From the NCBI GenBank assembly GCA_020846745.1, contig JADLDI010000022.1, positions 1 through 51,245 on the forward strand: DNA of 51,245 nucleotides. The letters run 5' to 3'. How positions within the stretch are numbered: position 1 is the stretch's first letter; every line of letters starts with the position of its first letter. Positions 36,836 through 45,189 of this stretch are shown one piece after another. This DNA comes from Bryobacterales bacterium (lineage in GTDB: Bacteria; Acidobacteriota; Terriglobia; Bryobacterales; Bryobacteraceae). The notes beneath the pieces are model-generated. The model worked only from the letters and a program-made list of their open reading frames with translations, searched no databases and was not told the origin of the DNA. The translations under genes and the position numbers were made by a program.

Positions 36836-37275
36836 AACCCAAACCGCGCCTCATCATCCTGATCGGCTTGGCTGGCTGCGGCAAATCCACGTGGGCGCGG
36901 GAACAGTGTCTGCCGACCCTCTCAAGCGACGAAATGCGCGGCATCCTGGCCGACGATGTCACAGACCAGACGATCCACAAGCAGGTATTCGAGACGCTTC
37001 GCTATCTGATCCGGCAGCGCATAGCCATTGGCCGCCCCATCACCTGTGTAGACGCCACACACCTCACACCCAAAGAACGCAGCCCTTACTTCCGAATCAA
37101 AGGCTGCAAGGTGGAAGCGGTTTTCTTCAACGTGCCCTTAGCCATGTGTCACGAGCGAAACCAGAGCCGCGAGCGCGTAGTCCCCGCCCATGTCGTCGAC
37201 GCAATGTACCAAAAGCTGGTGCCGCCCTCGCGCAAAGAGGGTTTCTCCAAAATCACGGTGCTGACGCCGCTATAA
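36832..37275 (+). CDS. P-loop kinase, polynucleotide-kinase-like AAA protein
   Basis: This 147-residue ATPase has Walker A GLAGCGKST (12-20), an SSDEMRG segment (about 31-37) and CVDATHLTPKERSPY (about 68-82), the pattern of the small AAA_33/polynucleotide-kinase 5'-kinase family. This family phosphorylates nucleic-acid ends or small substrates; the target here is unknown. It overlaps fadE by four bases, so it is translated with the beta-oxidation enzymes, an unexpected partnership. Confidence 0.85.
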   Translation: MKPKPRLIILIGLAGCGKSTWAREQCLPTLSSDEMRGILADDVTDQTIHKQVFETLRYLIRQRIAIGRPITCVDATHLTPKERSPYFRIKGCKVEAVFFNVPLAMCHERNQSRERVVPAHVVDAMYQKLVPPSRKEGFSKITVLTPL

Positions 37276-37305
37276 GCTCGCATGAGCCCGTGCTAGCGTA
37301 TACAC

Positions 37306-37527
37306 ATGAAGCGCACAAATCTTGTGTTGGATGAGCATCTGCTCGACGAAGCCACCAGGATTCTTGCGGCGCGGACCTACTCAGCGGCGGTCAACACAGC
37401 ACTCGAGGAAGTGATCCGCCTGCGTAAGATGCAAACCCTGCCGGCTTTCTTCGGTTCCGGCATCTGGGAAGGCGAGCTCGCCGAAATGCGCGAAGACAAG
37501 CCAAAGCGCAAGAAGAAGCACAAATGA
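37306..37527 (+). CDS. VapB-type antitoxin
   Basis: This 73-residue antitoxin has an N-terminal ribbon-helix-helix DNA-binding segment (MKRTNLVLDEHLLDEA, typical of the VapB/DUF2191 group) and a basic Lys-rich tail (KPKRKKKHK). A GTATAC palindrome (37298-37303) three bases before the start may be part of its operator. The stop overlaps the toxin gene (ATGA). Confidence 0.9.
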   Translation: MKRTNLVLDEHLLDEATRILAARTYSAAVNTALEEVIRLRKMQTLPAFFGSGIWEGELAEMREDKPKRKKKHK

Positions 37528-37910
37528 TTCTGGTGGACACGTCGATTTGGATCGATCTGCTTTCCGGTAAGCGACAGCCCGCGATTCAGGAAGCAGATCT
37601 CCTTCGCTTCGCGACTTGCGGTCCGATTGTGCAGGAAGTCGTCCAAGGTCTGCGGCCCGGACCCAAAGCCGAAGCCTTCCTCACCGCGTTTCTGGCGCTC
37701 CCAGTACTCAGTGATCCGCTGCCGCTGCGGGTCTTCATGTCCGCCGCCGATATCTATTCGCATGGCCGAAGAAAGGGCTTGACCATCCGATCTTCAATCG
37801 ACTGCTTAATCGCGGCAATCGCCATCGAGAACAGAGTGCCCGTGTGGCATAACGACCGTGACTTCGATGCGATCGCCCGGTACACGGGCCTCAACGTTGT
37901 AGGCTCGTGA
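37524..37910 (+). CDS. vapC: VapC PIN-domain toxin
   Basis: This 128-residue PIN ribonuclease has acidic site residues Asp5 (VDTSIW), Glu38 (VQEV), Asp93 (SIDCLI), and Asp111/Asp113 (HNDRDF), a complete set. VapC toxins cleave tRNA or rRNA. It is paired with the upstream VapB. Confidence 0.93.
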   Translation: MILVDTSIWIDLLSGKRQPAIQEADLLRFATCGPIVQEVVQGLRPGPKAEAFLTAFLALPVLSDPLPLRVFMSAADIYSHGRRKGLTIRSSIDCLIAAIAIENRVPVWHNDRDFDAIARYTGLNVVGS

Positions 37911-38022
37911 CCTAACAGGAACCTGCTGGCGAGCGTGGAGCGGCTCGCAGTGCTTCCCACAATCACGACGCAATGAGCGGCAATGAAGGTCGTGTGCCGG
38001 CTAGAGCTAGAAACGGCAGCGG

Positions 38023-38199
38023 TCACCGCTCTGTGAGCAAACTGCCGATGTTCGCGGACGTCCACGTAGCGACGCCGCAACCGAAGAAGTCAGTGTCTTC
38101 CGTCCAGATCGGACAACCAAGCGCCAACGCTGCCGCGAGTATCGGCCAGTCGTCCGGGTCGCGCGCTGCCAGTTTACAAATTTGCGATCAGGTTCTGAC
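38023..38199 (-). pseudogene. Remnant of a PIN-domain toxin gene
   Basis: The minus strand from about 38180 down to a TGA at 38023-38025 reads as a clear PIN-domain C-terminus: ARDPDDWPILAAALALG, then CPIWTEDTDFFG, then VATWTSANI. An in-frame TGA near 38187 and loss of all upstream sequence mean the front of the gene is gone. The GNAT toxin gene now ends 31 bases away. The rest of 37911-38229 contains nothing else recognisable. It is a truncated, non-functional toxin in a toxin-antitoxin cluster. Confidence 0.75.
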
Positions 38200-38229
38200 A
38201 TGGCGAGGCGGACGTCAACGCGCTCGGAA

Positions 38230-38760
38230 CTATAGCTGTCCGGCCGCTTTCAACTCGGTTCCGAACGTAGCGAGCGACATCACGAGCGTGAGCGGCTTGT
38301 TGCTCAACGCTACGGCGCCATAACCGGCGTACCATTGGGCCGCGCGGCCGTTCTTTGCATCAATGATGAGAACAACGCCGCCGACCTCAGCAGAGGCGCG
38401 CAGGCAGCGCCGGGCAGCCGCAGCGAGGAGTTGGCCGCCGAGCCCTTGCCCCTGCAATCGCACATGCGTGGCAACACGCGCCAGTCTGAAACCCGGCACA
38501 TCGTGCTGGGCGAGTCCGCGGCGCATCATCTCTGGGGTCTCCGCATATGCGATAGCGCCCGGAGCCAGGCTGTAGAAGCCGAGGATCGTTTTGTTATCGG
38601 TATCGTCGATCGCGAGGATGGTTTTAGCGCCACCGAGATCGTGACTTTGGCGGGCATAGCGCTGTAGAAAATCATTCAGAGCAGCATCGCCACAGTCGAA
38701 AGCCTTGCGATCATGCTTTCTTGAAATCGGTTCTTCGTGCCAGGCAGGAAGTGTCATCAC
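38230..38760 (-). CDS. GNAT acetyltransferase toxin (TacT/AtaT-like)
   Basis: This 176-residue GNAT-family protein follows an RHH antitoxin gene. Toxins of this type acetylate the amino acid on charged tRNA and block translation. Visible are the FDCGDAALNDFLQRYARQ head (about 21-38), the acetyl-CoA loop QGQGLGGQLL (about 103-112) and the catalytic Tyr region QWYAGYGA near 145. It starts at GTG (ATG is the next codon) and overlaps the antitoxin stop. Confidence 0.92.
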   Translation of the reverse strand: MMTLPAWHEEPISRKHDRKAFDCGDAALNDFLQRYARQSHDLGGAKTILAIDDTDNKTILGFYSLAPGAIAYAETPEMMRRGLAQHDVPGFRLARVATHVRLQGQGLGGQLLAAAARRCLRASAEVGGVVLIIDAKNGRAAQWYAGYGAVALSNKPLTLVMSLATFGTELKAAGQL

Positions 38761-39044
38761 CGCTTCTGCTTTGGCTTAGGCATTGCCGCGATGGCTGTGC
38801 GCAGCTTGGCATTGGGAGCAGGCGGGTTTTCGAGCAAGTTCAGCACCAGGAGGCTGTCCCGCTCGGACAAGACAATGCGCTCCGCATCCTCGATGACCGT
38901 CTTGGCCTCGCGCAAGGCGTTCTGAATCACAAAATCCGTCAAGTCGGTGTTCTTCAGCGCCGCCGCCCGCATGAGCGTCGCCTTCTGCTCCGGCCGTACC
39001 CGGAGGTTCATTCGCTTGTTGTCATCGACCGCAAGTCTGGGCAT
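38757..39044 (-). CDS. DUF1778 ribbon-helix-helix antitoxin (TacA-like)
   Basis: This 95-residue antitoxin of the GNAT toxin has an N-terminal RHH domain (RMNLRVRPEQKATLMRAAALK, about 11-31, begins the fold) and a C-terminal helix and tail for toxin binding (SERDSLLVLNLLENPP). The start at 39044 is set by an AGGAGG (39051-39056) six bases upstream; a longer frame to 39083 lacks one. Confidence 0.92.
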   Translation of the reverse strand: MPRLAVDDNKRMNLRVRPEQKATLMRAAALKNTDLTDFVIQNALREAKTVIEDAERIVLSERDSLLVLNLLENPPAPNAKLRTAIAAMPKPKQKR

Positions 39045-39074
39045 AGGGTGCCTCCTTTTCACGTACTTATTTAA

Positions 39075-39103
39075 AGCGTACATCCACTTTCGTGTTTTGT
39101 CAA
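39075..39103 (-). promoter_or_regulatory. Sigma-70-type promoter of the GNAT/RHH module
   Basis: On the minus strand TTGACA (39103-39098) is followed after 17 bases by TACGCT (39080-39075), placing the transcript start near 39068, about 25 bases before the antitoxin ATG. The AT-rich stretch 39062-39080 contains an imperfect inverted repeat (GTAC arms), a likely site for autorepression by the antitoxin. Confidence 0.5.
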
Positions 39104-39384
39104 TTCGTGAGTATTGAAGGCGTACAGCCCGCTATCTGCCGGGGCAGGATGACCCTGTCCGGGCTGCGGGCCTGAGGAGACCGCTTTGGCGGAGGTGTGC
39201 GTTCCTCGATCTCCACCGTACGGCTGCATATTCGTCCCTAGCTGCTGTTGTCCGCTCGGCTGGAAGATGTCACAGTCAGACTCGAAGGTAGGAAATTGGC
39301 AGGAACTGGTAGTTCTTCGGCCAGATGTTCGCCGGGATGGATTGCGGTCGGCTCCCAGACTTCTACTCCCCAGTAATATGTGCC
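39104..39384. other. Intergenic stretch with one strong hairpin
   Basis: No gene is recognised here. Frames are open in several registers on both strands, but none has family features. The main structure is the hairpin at 39125-39166, described separately. Confidence 0.5.
39125..39166. repeat. Two-tier inverted repeat
   Basis: An outer 7-bp perfect pair (CAGCCCG 39125-39131 with CGGGCTG 39160-39166) encloses a second pair (39142-39148 with 39154-39160, one mismatch) and a short loop. It lies downstream of the PKS operon and upstream of the toxin-antitoxin promoter on the same strand. It could end the long operon transcript, but there is no T-run. Confidence 0.45.
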
Positions 39385-41487
39385 CTATTCGCGACGCTCC
39401 GGCTGAGCGGTCTTCAAGGCCGTGTCGATCGCTGCGGCCGCTTTCTCTATCCAGCCTTCGCCCGTTGCCGCCTCCTCGAAATAAGTGGTCTTGTCCGGCG
39501 TGATGAGGTAATTCGCTGGAATGCTGAAGACCGGCAGCATGTCGTAAGCGAACCTGCTGGCGAGCGTGGAACGGAAGGTGAACTTGAACTGATCGAGAAA
39601 GCGGGGCACCACCGCGGGGTCTTCGTCGACGTTGAGTGCGATGACCGCGATATCGTCGCGAGCTTTGAATCGGTCCGCGAGCTTCTGCAGGAAGGGCAGT
39701 TCCTCGCGGCACGGGCCACACCAGGTGGCCCAAAGACTCACGAAGGTGACTTTGCGGGTCAGCGTTTCGGGCGCGAAGTCGCGGCCGTGCATTTCGGTAA
39801 CCACGGTGGCGGGATGTTTCTCAACGAGCGTTCGCCAGGCATTCGGGCCGCCTACGCCCGTCCTGAAGCCGGTCAGCGGTTGCTTGGCTTCCCAGTCCGT
39901 CCACGCCTCCGCCGTCGCCCCCAGTTCTTTGGCGATGCGTTGCGCGCTGGCAAGTATCTGGTCGCGATTGTCATCGCCGCGTGCACTCTTTGCCGGATAC
40001 GTCGCGAGCGCATTGCGATAGGCGATCAACGCGTCGAACTTGCGATTATCGGCTTCGGCAGCCGATCCTTTCAGCGCCCAGTAGCGCGCCTCGAGCAGTG
40101 CGAACCGGTTCAGATCGGCAGGTAACGCATCGGCGGGTGGACGGGAACGGTCGAGCACGAGACGTGCTTGGAGCAGTACATCTTTGGCTTCAGCGCTTTT
40201 CTTCTGAAGCACGTAGGCTTCAATCAGCGGGAAGAATCCGAACAATCGCCAGGCTTCCTGCATACTGGTTTGAAGCTTTTGCGCGTCGGGATACAAATCG
40301 GAAGCGGATGGCGTTGCCCCGGCACTCAGCCCAGTGAAGACAAACGGAGCGACAAGGTCGAGCCGGATGCGCCGCCGGACCAGTTCCGTAGCCATTTCAA
40401 TCTGCATCGGCGGCGACGTGAGGTAGCCTTCAGGGTCGGCATCCATGGCAGCTTTCATATAGATGAACGCATCGGCGAGAACGTGCCCATCATCCTTGGC
40501 TTGGCGCGCCAGTGAAATCCAGAAAGATCCAAGACCCGTGGACGCGGGGTAGCGGTCGGCTAATGCCTTGATCGCTTTGAATGCTTCCGGCGTTGGTCCT
40601 GGGGCCGCGGCTTCAAGGTAGTCGACCAGGACCGATGGCCACGCGTGGGGGAAGTGGCGGCGGAAATCTGCCTGAATTCCATCGATCTTCCGGCTTAGCA
40701 GGAACTCAGCGCCCCAAAGCGCTCCCAGCCAGCTTTCCGAGCGCGGGAACGCGTCGCCCCGGATGCGCCGCACATCGGCCGTCCAGCGGGGTTCCAGTTC
40801 GTTGCGCTGGTCGGAGCGGGTGGAGTTCTTTTCCATGTGCCAGAGCGCAGTGTATGACTGGAGGGCCAGCAGGTCGCTCCGGCGGTCCAGTTGAGCGCGG
40901 GTGCGAGCGGCGTGTTCGCGCAGGAAATCCACATCGGGCAGCCAGGCGAGTTCGGGAAAGACTGCTGGTGTTTCTGGACAGGCCTGATGAAAAGTGGTCA
41001 GCGATTGTTTCACCTTCGCGATGTCTTCGAACGATTTGGCTGTATGGATGCGGGCGCGAAGCAGCAGCGCGGGACCATGCTGCGGCTCTGCTTTGAGTAC
41101 CTGTTCGAGTAAGTGGATCGCCCTTGAGGTTTGCGCGGAGTAAAGGATGAGCGCCAGCGCATACTGGCGTGCCGGGCTGGTTGGCTTTTCGGCAAGCAGC
41201 TTTTCGTACTTCGCAATGAGGTCAAGCCGTGCGCTTCCGTTCCGTCCAAGCGCGAGGTTCTGCAATGACTGGTGTAGGAAGGGATCGTCGGGATGCGCGA
41301 TCAGAGCCTGCTCAATAACTTTCGATAACTGTTGACGGTGTTGCGCGAGAGGCGTTGCGAGGTGCCTCGGAGCATCGGCTTGAAGCAGTATCTTCTGAAC
41401 TGGTGGCGAAGGTTCGCAGACTGCAAGGGCGCTAAGAGCAGCGCGTGGAGCAAGGAGCAACGCGAGCAGGCATGCCCAATACTTCAT
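39385..41487 (-). CDS. Exported TPR protein with C-terminal thioredoxin (TlpA-like) domain
   Basis: This 700-residue exported protein has a signal peptide at 1-21 (MKYWACLLALLL...). Helical tetratricopeptide-like repeats occupy most of about 60-530. The C-terminal 150 residues are a TlpA/AhpC-TSA thioredoxin domain with SLWATWCGPCREELPFL; the redox pair is Cys590 and Cys593. It should act as a periplasmic thiol-disulfide oxidoreductase recruited by the TPR part to a partner. The start at 41487 gives a clean signal peptide; further upstream frames run into the YceI gene. It is the last gene of the PKS operon, 62 bases after yceI. Confidence 0.88.
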   Translation of the reverse strand: MKYWACLLALLLAPRAALSALAVCEPSPPVQKILLQADAPRHLATPLAQHRQQLSKVIEQALIAHPDDPFLHQSLQNLALGRNGSARLDLIAKYEKLLAEKPTSPARQYALALILYSAQTSRAIHLLEQVLKAEPQHGPALLLRARIHTAKSFEDIAKVKQSLTTFHQACPETPAVFPELAWLPDVDFLREHAARTRAQLDRRSDLLALQSYTALWHMEKNSTRSDQRNELEPRWTADVRRIRGDAFPRSESWLGALWGAEFLLSRKIDGIQADFRRHFPHAWPSVLVDYLEAAAPGPTPEAFKAIKALADRYPASTGLGSFWISLARQAKDDGHVLADAFIYMKAAMDADPEGYLTSPPMQIEMATELVRRRIRLDLVAPFVFTGLSAGATPSASDLYPDAQKLQTSMQEAWRLFGFFPLIEAYVLQKKSAEAKDVLLQARLVLDRSRPPADALPADLNRFALLEARYWALKGSAAEADNRKFDALIAYRNALATYPAKSARGDDNRDQILASAQRIAKELGATAEAWTDWEAKQPLTGFRTGVGGPNAWRTLVEKHPATVVTEMHGRDFAPETLTRKVTFVSLWATWCGPCREELPFLQKLADRFKARDDIAVIALNVDEDPAVVPRFLDQFKFTFRSTLASRFAYDMLPVFSIPANYLITPDKTTYFEEAATGEGWIEKAAAAIDTALKTAQPERRE

Positions 41488-41549
41488 ATAACTTCTGACG
41501 ATGAGCATATCCCATGCGCGCGTCCCGCGGTGCAGCCCCGCACGACTTA

Positions 41550-42125
41550 CTACTTCCCGAGCGTCGCCTCGGTCCGAATCACTAGTTGCACCTTCTTGTC
41601 CACCTTCAGCAGAAAGTTGCCAGGGTCCTTCATGCCCCACTCGACATAAGGAACCTCGAACTTAGCGGTAGCCGCCACTTTATCCGCCGTGGCCTTCTGC
41701 TGCACATCCATCGTCACCGCCATCGTCACCTCGTGCGGCGCCCCGTGAATCGTGAACGTGCCCTGCAACTTCACCGCCGATTCGCCGGGCACGCTTGCCT
41801 TGCCCTCAATGTGCTTCGGAACAAAGACGATGTCCGGATACTTGCCCGATTCGAGCACGTGCTGGTGCATGCGCTTATCGCGCGAGCCGTTGCCGCTCTT
41901 GCCCGACGTCGCGTCCACCACGATCTCGCCCGCGGCAGCACCGGTATCGGGGTCGAACCGCAACTTCCCGGACTTGAGCGCAAACGTCCCGTGCACATCG
42001 TGCAGTGCACCGCCCAAAACCCATTCAATGGTCGTGTTCTGTGGCGTCAACTCCAGTGAATACTGAGCGGCCCACGCCGGAACCGAAAAAACAACCAATG
42101 CAAACCATCGACTAAGTGTGCTCAT
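41550..42125 (-). CDS. YceI-family periplasmic lipid-binding protein
   Basis: This 191-residue exported lipocalin-like protein has a signal peptide (1-19, ending AWA). The family pattern follows: an early TIEWVLGGALHDVHG (about 32-46), a KSGNGSRDKRMH region (about 75-86) and FEVPYVEWGMKDPG near the end. YceI proteins bind isoprenoids such as polyprenyl quinone precursors or long-chain lipids. The start overlaps the FAD oxidoreductase stop (ATGA). In this operon it may carry the PKS product. Confidence 0.93.
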   Translation of the reverse strand: MSTLSRWFALVVFSVPAWAAQYSLELTPQNTTIEWVLGGALHDVHGTFALKSGKLRFDPDTGAAAGEIVVDATSGKSGNGSRDKRMHQHVLESGKYPDIVFVPKHIEGKASVPGESAVKLQGTFTIHGAPHEVTMAVTMDVQQKATADKVAATAKFEVPYVEWGMKDPGNFLLKVDKKVQLVIRTEATLGK

Positions 42126-43138
42126 AGGACATGGACATGAAGTAGTGTTCGGAAAATCCAGGGCTGCCAGGCCAGGCTGCCGAGCAGGAACTTACGCGTC
42201 GAACGGTTATGGTCGAGCAGCAGCATGGTGCGCGCCATGAGATGCGACCGGAAAGCCAGCCGCGGATGCGTCCGGTTATACGCAGCCAGGTCGCCGCCAA
42301 CCATCGCCTCGGCCAACACAGCGGCCTGGCGGAACGTCAGGCATAACCCTTCTCCGGTAATCGGGTCGACGGTCCCGGAAGCGTCGCCGATCAGTGCGAC
42401 ATTGCGTTTCGCGACGGCCTGCAACCGCGAACGGCCGGCAACCGCGCCGCGCTCTTTGCTCGATGCCGCCGCATCGCGCAGCCGGACATTTAACACTGGG
42501 AAAAACCGTTCCAACGCCTCGCCCAGGTGAAGCCCCGGTGTCTTGGAAATCAAAACCACGCAAACTTCGGCGCGGCTGATCGGAGTGACATAAATCTGGC
42601 ATCCCTCACTCCAGTGGATCTCCATAAACTCCGTCCACGGACCGATTGCGAAGTGTTGGCGGAAAGCGTACCGGCGCGACCCGGAGATGTGCGCGTCAAG
42701 CCCAGCCCAGCGCCGCACACGCGACGTCGATCCGTCGGCGCCCACAATCCACCGTGCCCGCACCGCGTTGAGATCCACTATCGGTGTCGACCATCGCAAC
42801 TCCACTCCCGCTCGCACTGCCGTTTCAATCAGCGCCCCATGCAGAACGGGACGGCGCAGGCCCAGTCCCCTGCCGTTGGGAAAATCTGCCTGAACGCTAT
42901 GCGATTCACCCAGAAACCGGATGCCCCGAAACTCAAACCCTTCGGCATCCGGCAACTCGATCCCGATCTCTCGGGCCGCCCGGCGCGAATCGGGCATCAG
43001 CCCTTCGCCGCATGGCTTGTCAATCGGCGGTGTGTTGCCGTCGGCAACAACAACCGACAGGCCGCGCCGCCGCGCCGCGATCGCCGCGGCCAAACCCGCC
43101 GGCCCACCGCCAATGACAAACACATCCGGATCAGGCAT
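42122..43138 (-). CDS. FAD-dependent oxidoreductase, geranylgeranyl-reductase/hydroxylase-like
   Basis: This 338-residue flavoprotein has an N-terminal GGGPAG dinucleotide fold (10-15), a central DGSTS motif (about 135-139) and GDASGTVDP (251-259), the second FAD-binding motif of the p-hydroxybenzoate-hydroxylase/geranylgeranyl-reductase superfamily. Flavoproteins of this type sit beside type III PKS genes in other bacteria (for example SrsC of Streptomyces) and hydroxylate or reduce the phenolic lipid. It starts six bases after the PKS stop. Confidence 0.9.
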   Translation of the reverse strand: MPDPDVFVIGGGPAGLAAAIAARRRGLSVVVADGNTPPIDKPCGEGLMPDSRRAAREIGIELPDAEGFEFRGIRFLGESHSVQADFPNGRGLGLRRPVLHGALIETAVRAGVELRWSTPIVDLNAVRARWIVGADGSTSRVRRWAGLDAHISGSRRYAFRQHFAIGPWTEFMEIHWSEGCQIYVTPISRAEVCVVLISKTPGLHLGEALERFFPVLNVRLRDAAASSKERGAVAGRSRLQAVAKRNVALIGDASGTVDPITGEGLCLTFRQAAVLAEAMVGGDLAAYNRTHPRLAFRSHLMARTMLLLDHNRSTRKFLLGSLAWQPWIFRTLLHVHVL

Positions 43139-43144
43139 AACGTA

Positions 43145-44194
43145 TTACCAGCGCAACAGCACCACTTCCGAGCAAAACGCCGGACCCATCGCCGCCAGAA
43201 TGCTCCACGTTCCCGGCGCCGGCCGCTTGTTCATCAGAAACTGCTCGAGTACACAAAGCACCGACGCCGACGAAAGATTCCCTGTCTTCCGCAGGCATTC
43301 CCAAGACGTCGCGAGGTCTTCACGCGTTATCCCCAGCGACTCTTCTGTCGCTTCCAGAATCTTCGGACCGCCCGTATGCAAAATCCACGCCCCTATATCC
43401 TTACGCGTCAAATCATGCCCAGCCAGAAACGCGTCCACATCGCGGCCCAGATTTTCGCGCGTCACCTTGGGAACATCCGGCGAAAGTACAATGCGGAAGC
43501 CGCGCTCGGAAATTGTCCACCCCATCACATCGTGTGTGTCGGGATAAAGCGTCGACCGTGTGTCTACCACCTGCGGACCCACTCCTTCCACCTCATCTCC
43601 CCCCACAACCACCGCGGCCGCCCCATCGCCGAACAAACCCGATGAAATCAGGTTCGCCGGTGTCAAATCGTCGCGCTGCAACGTCAATGAACACAGTTCG
43701 ACTGACACAAGCGCCGCACACTGCTTCGGATACGCTTTCACATAATCCGCCGCCCGGGCAATGCCTGCCGCGCCGGCCACACAGCCCAACCCGAAAATCG
43801 GAATGCGCTTGGTCGCAAGCGGTAGCCCGAGCTTCTGCACCAGAATCGAGTCGATCGATGGACTCGATATGCCGGTCACCGAAACAAAAAAGATCGCGCC
43901 GATTTTCGCACCGTCGATTCCCGCGCGCGCGATCGCGCAACAAAGCGACTGTTCGCCCAGCCGCTCCGCCGTTTCCCGCCAAACATCATTCGATTGCCCA
44001 AACGTGTTCAGGTCGTAATAGTCCTGCATCGGCCGCGCCAGATACCGCCCATCCACGCACGAATTCACGTGCAAACGGCGCAGAAACTGAGGGTTCGGCA
44101 ACTGGTCTGCCCAATAATCCGCCAGCGCGGTAGTAAGTACAGCTTGAGGGTAATAATACTGGGGAAAGGCGCTTGCGGCGCTGAGTATCCTCAT
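43145..44194 (-). CDS. Type III polyketide synthase (chalcone/stilbene-synthase-like)
   Basis: This 349-residue cytoplasmic homodimer-type enzyme condenses a starter acyl-CoA with malonyl-CoA units. The Cys-His-Asn triad is complete: Cys138 (GLGCVAGAAG), His273 (WILHTGGPKI) and Asn306 (KTGNLSSAS). Bacterial relatives make alkylresorcinols, alkylpyrones or naphthalenes from fatty acyl starters. The product cannot be predicted by eye. It heads a four-gene minus-strand operon with flavoprotein, YceI and TPR-thioredoxin genes. The start (ATG 44194) is 168 bases from a divergent gene, so its promoter lies in that gap. Confidence 0.95.
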   Translation of the reverse strand: MRILSAASAFPQYYYPQAVLTTALADYWADQLPNPQFLRRLHVNSCVDGRYLARPMQDYYDLNTFGQSNDVWRETAERLGEQSLCCAIARAGIDGAKIGAIFFVSVTGISSPSIDSILVQKLGLPLATKRIPIFGLGCVAGAAGIARAADYVKAYPKQCAALVSVELCSLTLQRDDLTPANLISSGLFGDGAAAVVVGGDEVEGVGPQVVDTRSTLYPDTHDVMGWTISERGFRIVLSPDVPKVTRENLGRDVDAFLAGHDLTRKDIGAWILHTGGPKILEATEESLGITREDLATSWECLRKTGNLSSASVLCVLEQFLMNKRPAPGTWSILAAMGPAFCSEVVLLRW

Positions 44195-44362
44195 CTTTAG
44201 GAACGTAGCAGACCCGGGAAGTGTCGATCCTCGCGCCAGGGACCCCGAAACCCCGATACATTAGTTCTTAGGCTGTAGCTGCGCATCGAATGTGACGGCG
44301 TTCATACCTTGCACGTTTCTCAAATCCCGCAACCAGCCCGTCTCCGGAGGCGTTAAAAACGT

Positions 44363-45169
44363 TTGAGGAAGTTTTTTCAGATCGCGATGTTGTCGCTGGC
44401 TGCCGTGCGATTCGCGCCCGCCCAATCTCCCCTCGACGACGGCTACCGCCAGATGTACAACCTCGATTTCCAGGATGCGCACCGCATCTTCGCCGACTAT
44501 CAGCGCCGGCATCCCGCAGATCCCATGGGGCCGGTATCGGAAGCCGCCGCCCACCTGTTCGGCGAGTTTGACCGGTTGGATGTGCTGCGCTCGGAATTCG
44601 CTCTTAAAGACGAGAACTTCCTCACGGCCAAACCGCTGAAGGCCGATCCAAATGCAAAAAGGCTGTTTGAAGCCGCGCTCGCCCGCACCGCGCAACTGGT
44701 GAATGCCGCGCAAACAGTAGACGCGCACACCATGCTCGCATCGGTATTGCGGTTGGGGTTGCATGCCGATTACCTGGCCCTGATCGAGAAACGGAACCTT
44801 GCGGCGCTATCGGAAATCAAGCAGGCGCGTCAACTGGCGGACAAGCTGCTGCTCGCACACCCCAACCTGTTCGACGCCTACATTGCCGTGGGTACGGAAA
44901 ACTATCTGCTGAGTCTGAAGCCCGCGCCGGTGCGCTGGGTACTCAGCGCCACCGGTGCGCAGACCGACAAACGGACAGGTCTCGAAAAACTGAAGCTGAC
45001 CGAAGAGAAGGGCCGCTTCCTCGCCCCTTTCGCGCGGCTGCTGCTGGCCGTGGCCGCCTTGCGCGACAAAGATGTCGAAGGCGCCCGCCAACGGTTGGCG
45101 GCGCTGGCCCGCGAGTTCCCGCGAAACCGGCTCTATGTCGAAGAGTTGCAGAAGCTGAAGCTGAAGTGA
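44363..45169 (+). CDS. Exported TPR-like protein of unknown function
   Basis: This 268-residue product starts at TTG (GGAGG at 44346-44350). The signal peptide (about 1-20, ending APAQ) is followed by helical tetratricopeptide-like repeats, e.g. around 25-50 (YRQMYNLDFQDAHRIFADYQ) and 165-250. It lies 20 bases before the ABC ATPase gene, so it may be an accessory of that transporter. No family name can be given. Confidence 0.8.
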   Translation: MRKFFQIAMLSLAAVRFAPAQSPLDDGYRQMYNLDFQDAHRIFADYQRRHPADPMGPVSEAAAHLFGEFDRLDVLRSEFALKDENFLTAKPLKADPNAKRLFEAALARTAQLVNAAQTVDAHTMLASVLRLGLHADYLALIEKRNLAALSEIKQARQLADKLLLAHPNLFDAYIAVGTENYLLSLKPAPVRWVLSATGAQTDKRTGLEKLKLTEEKGRFLAPFARLLLAVAALRDKDVEGARQRLAALAREFPRNRLYVEELQKLKLK

Positions 45170-45189
45170 AGCTTTGATACGCTGGCGGT

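Noticed and set aside
38007..38201. 64-codon minus-strand frame starting MSEPDRKF
   Set aside because: It is a shifted reading of the PIN-domain remnant; the neighbouring frame gives the recognisable PIN sequence.
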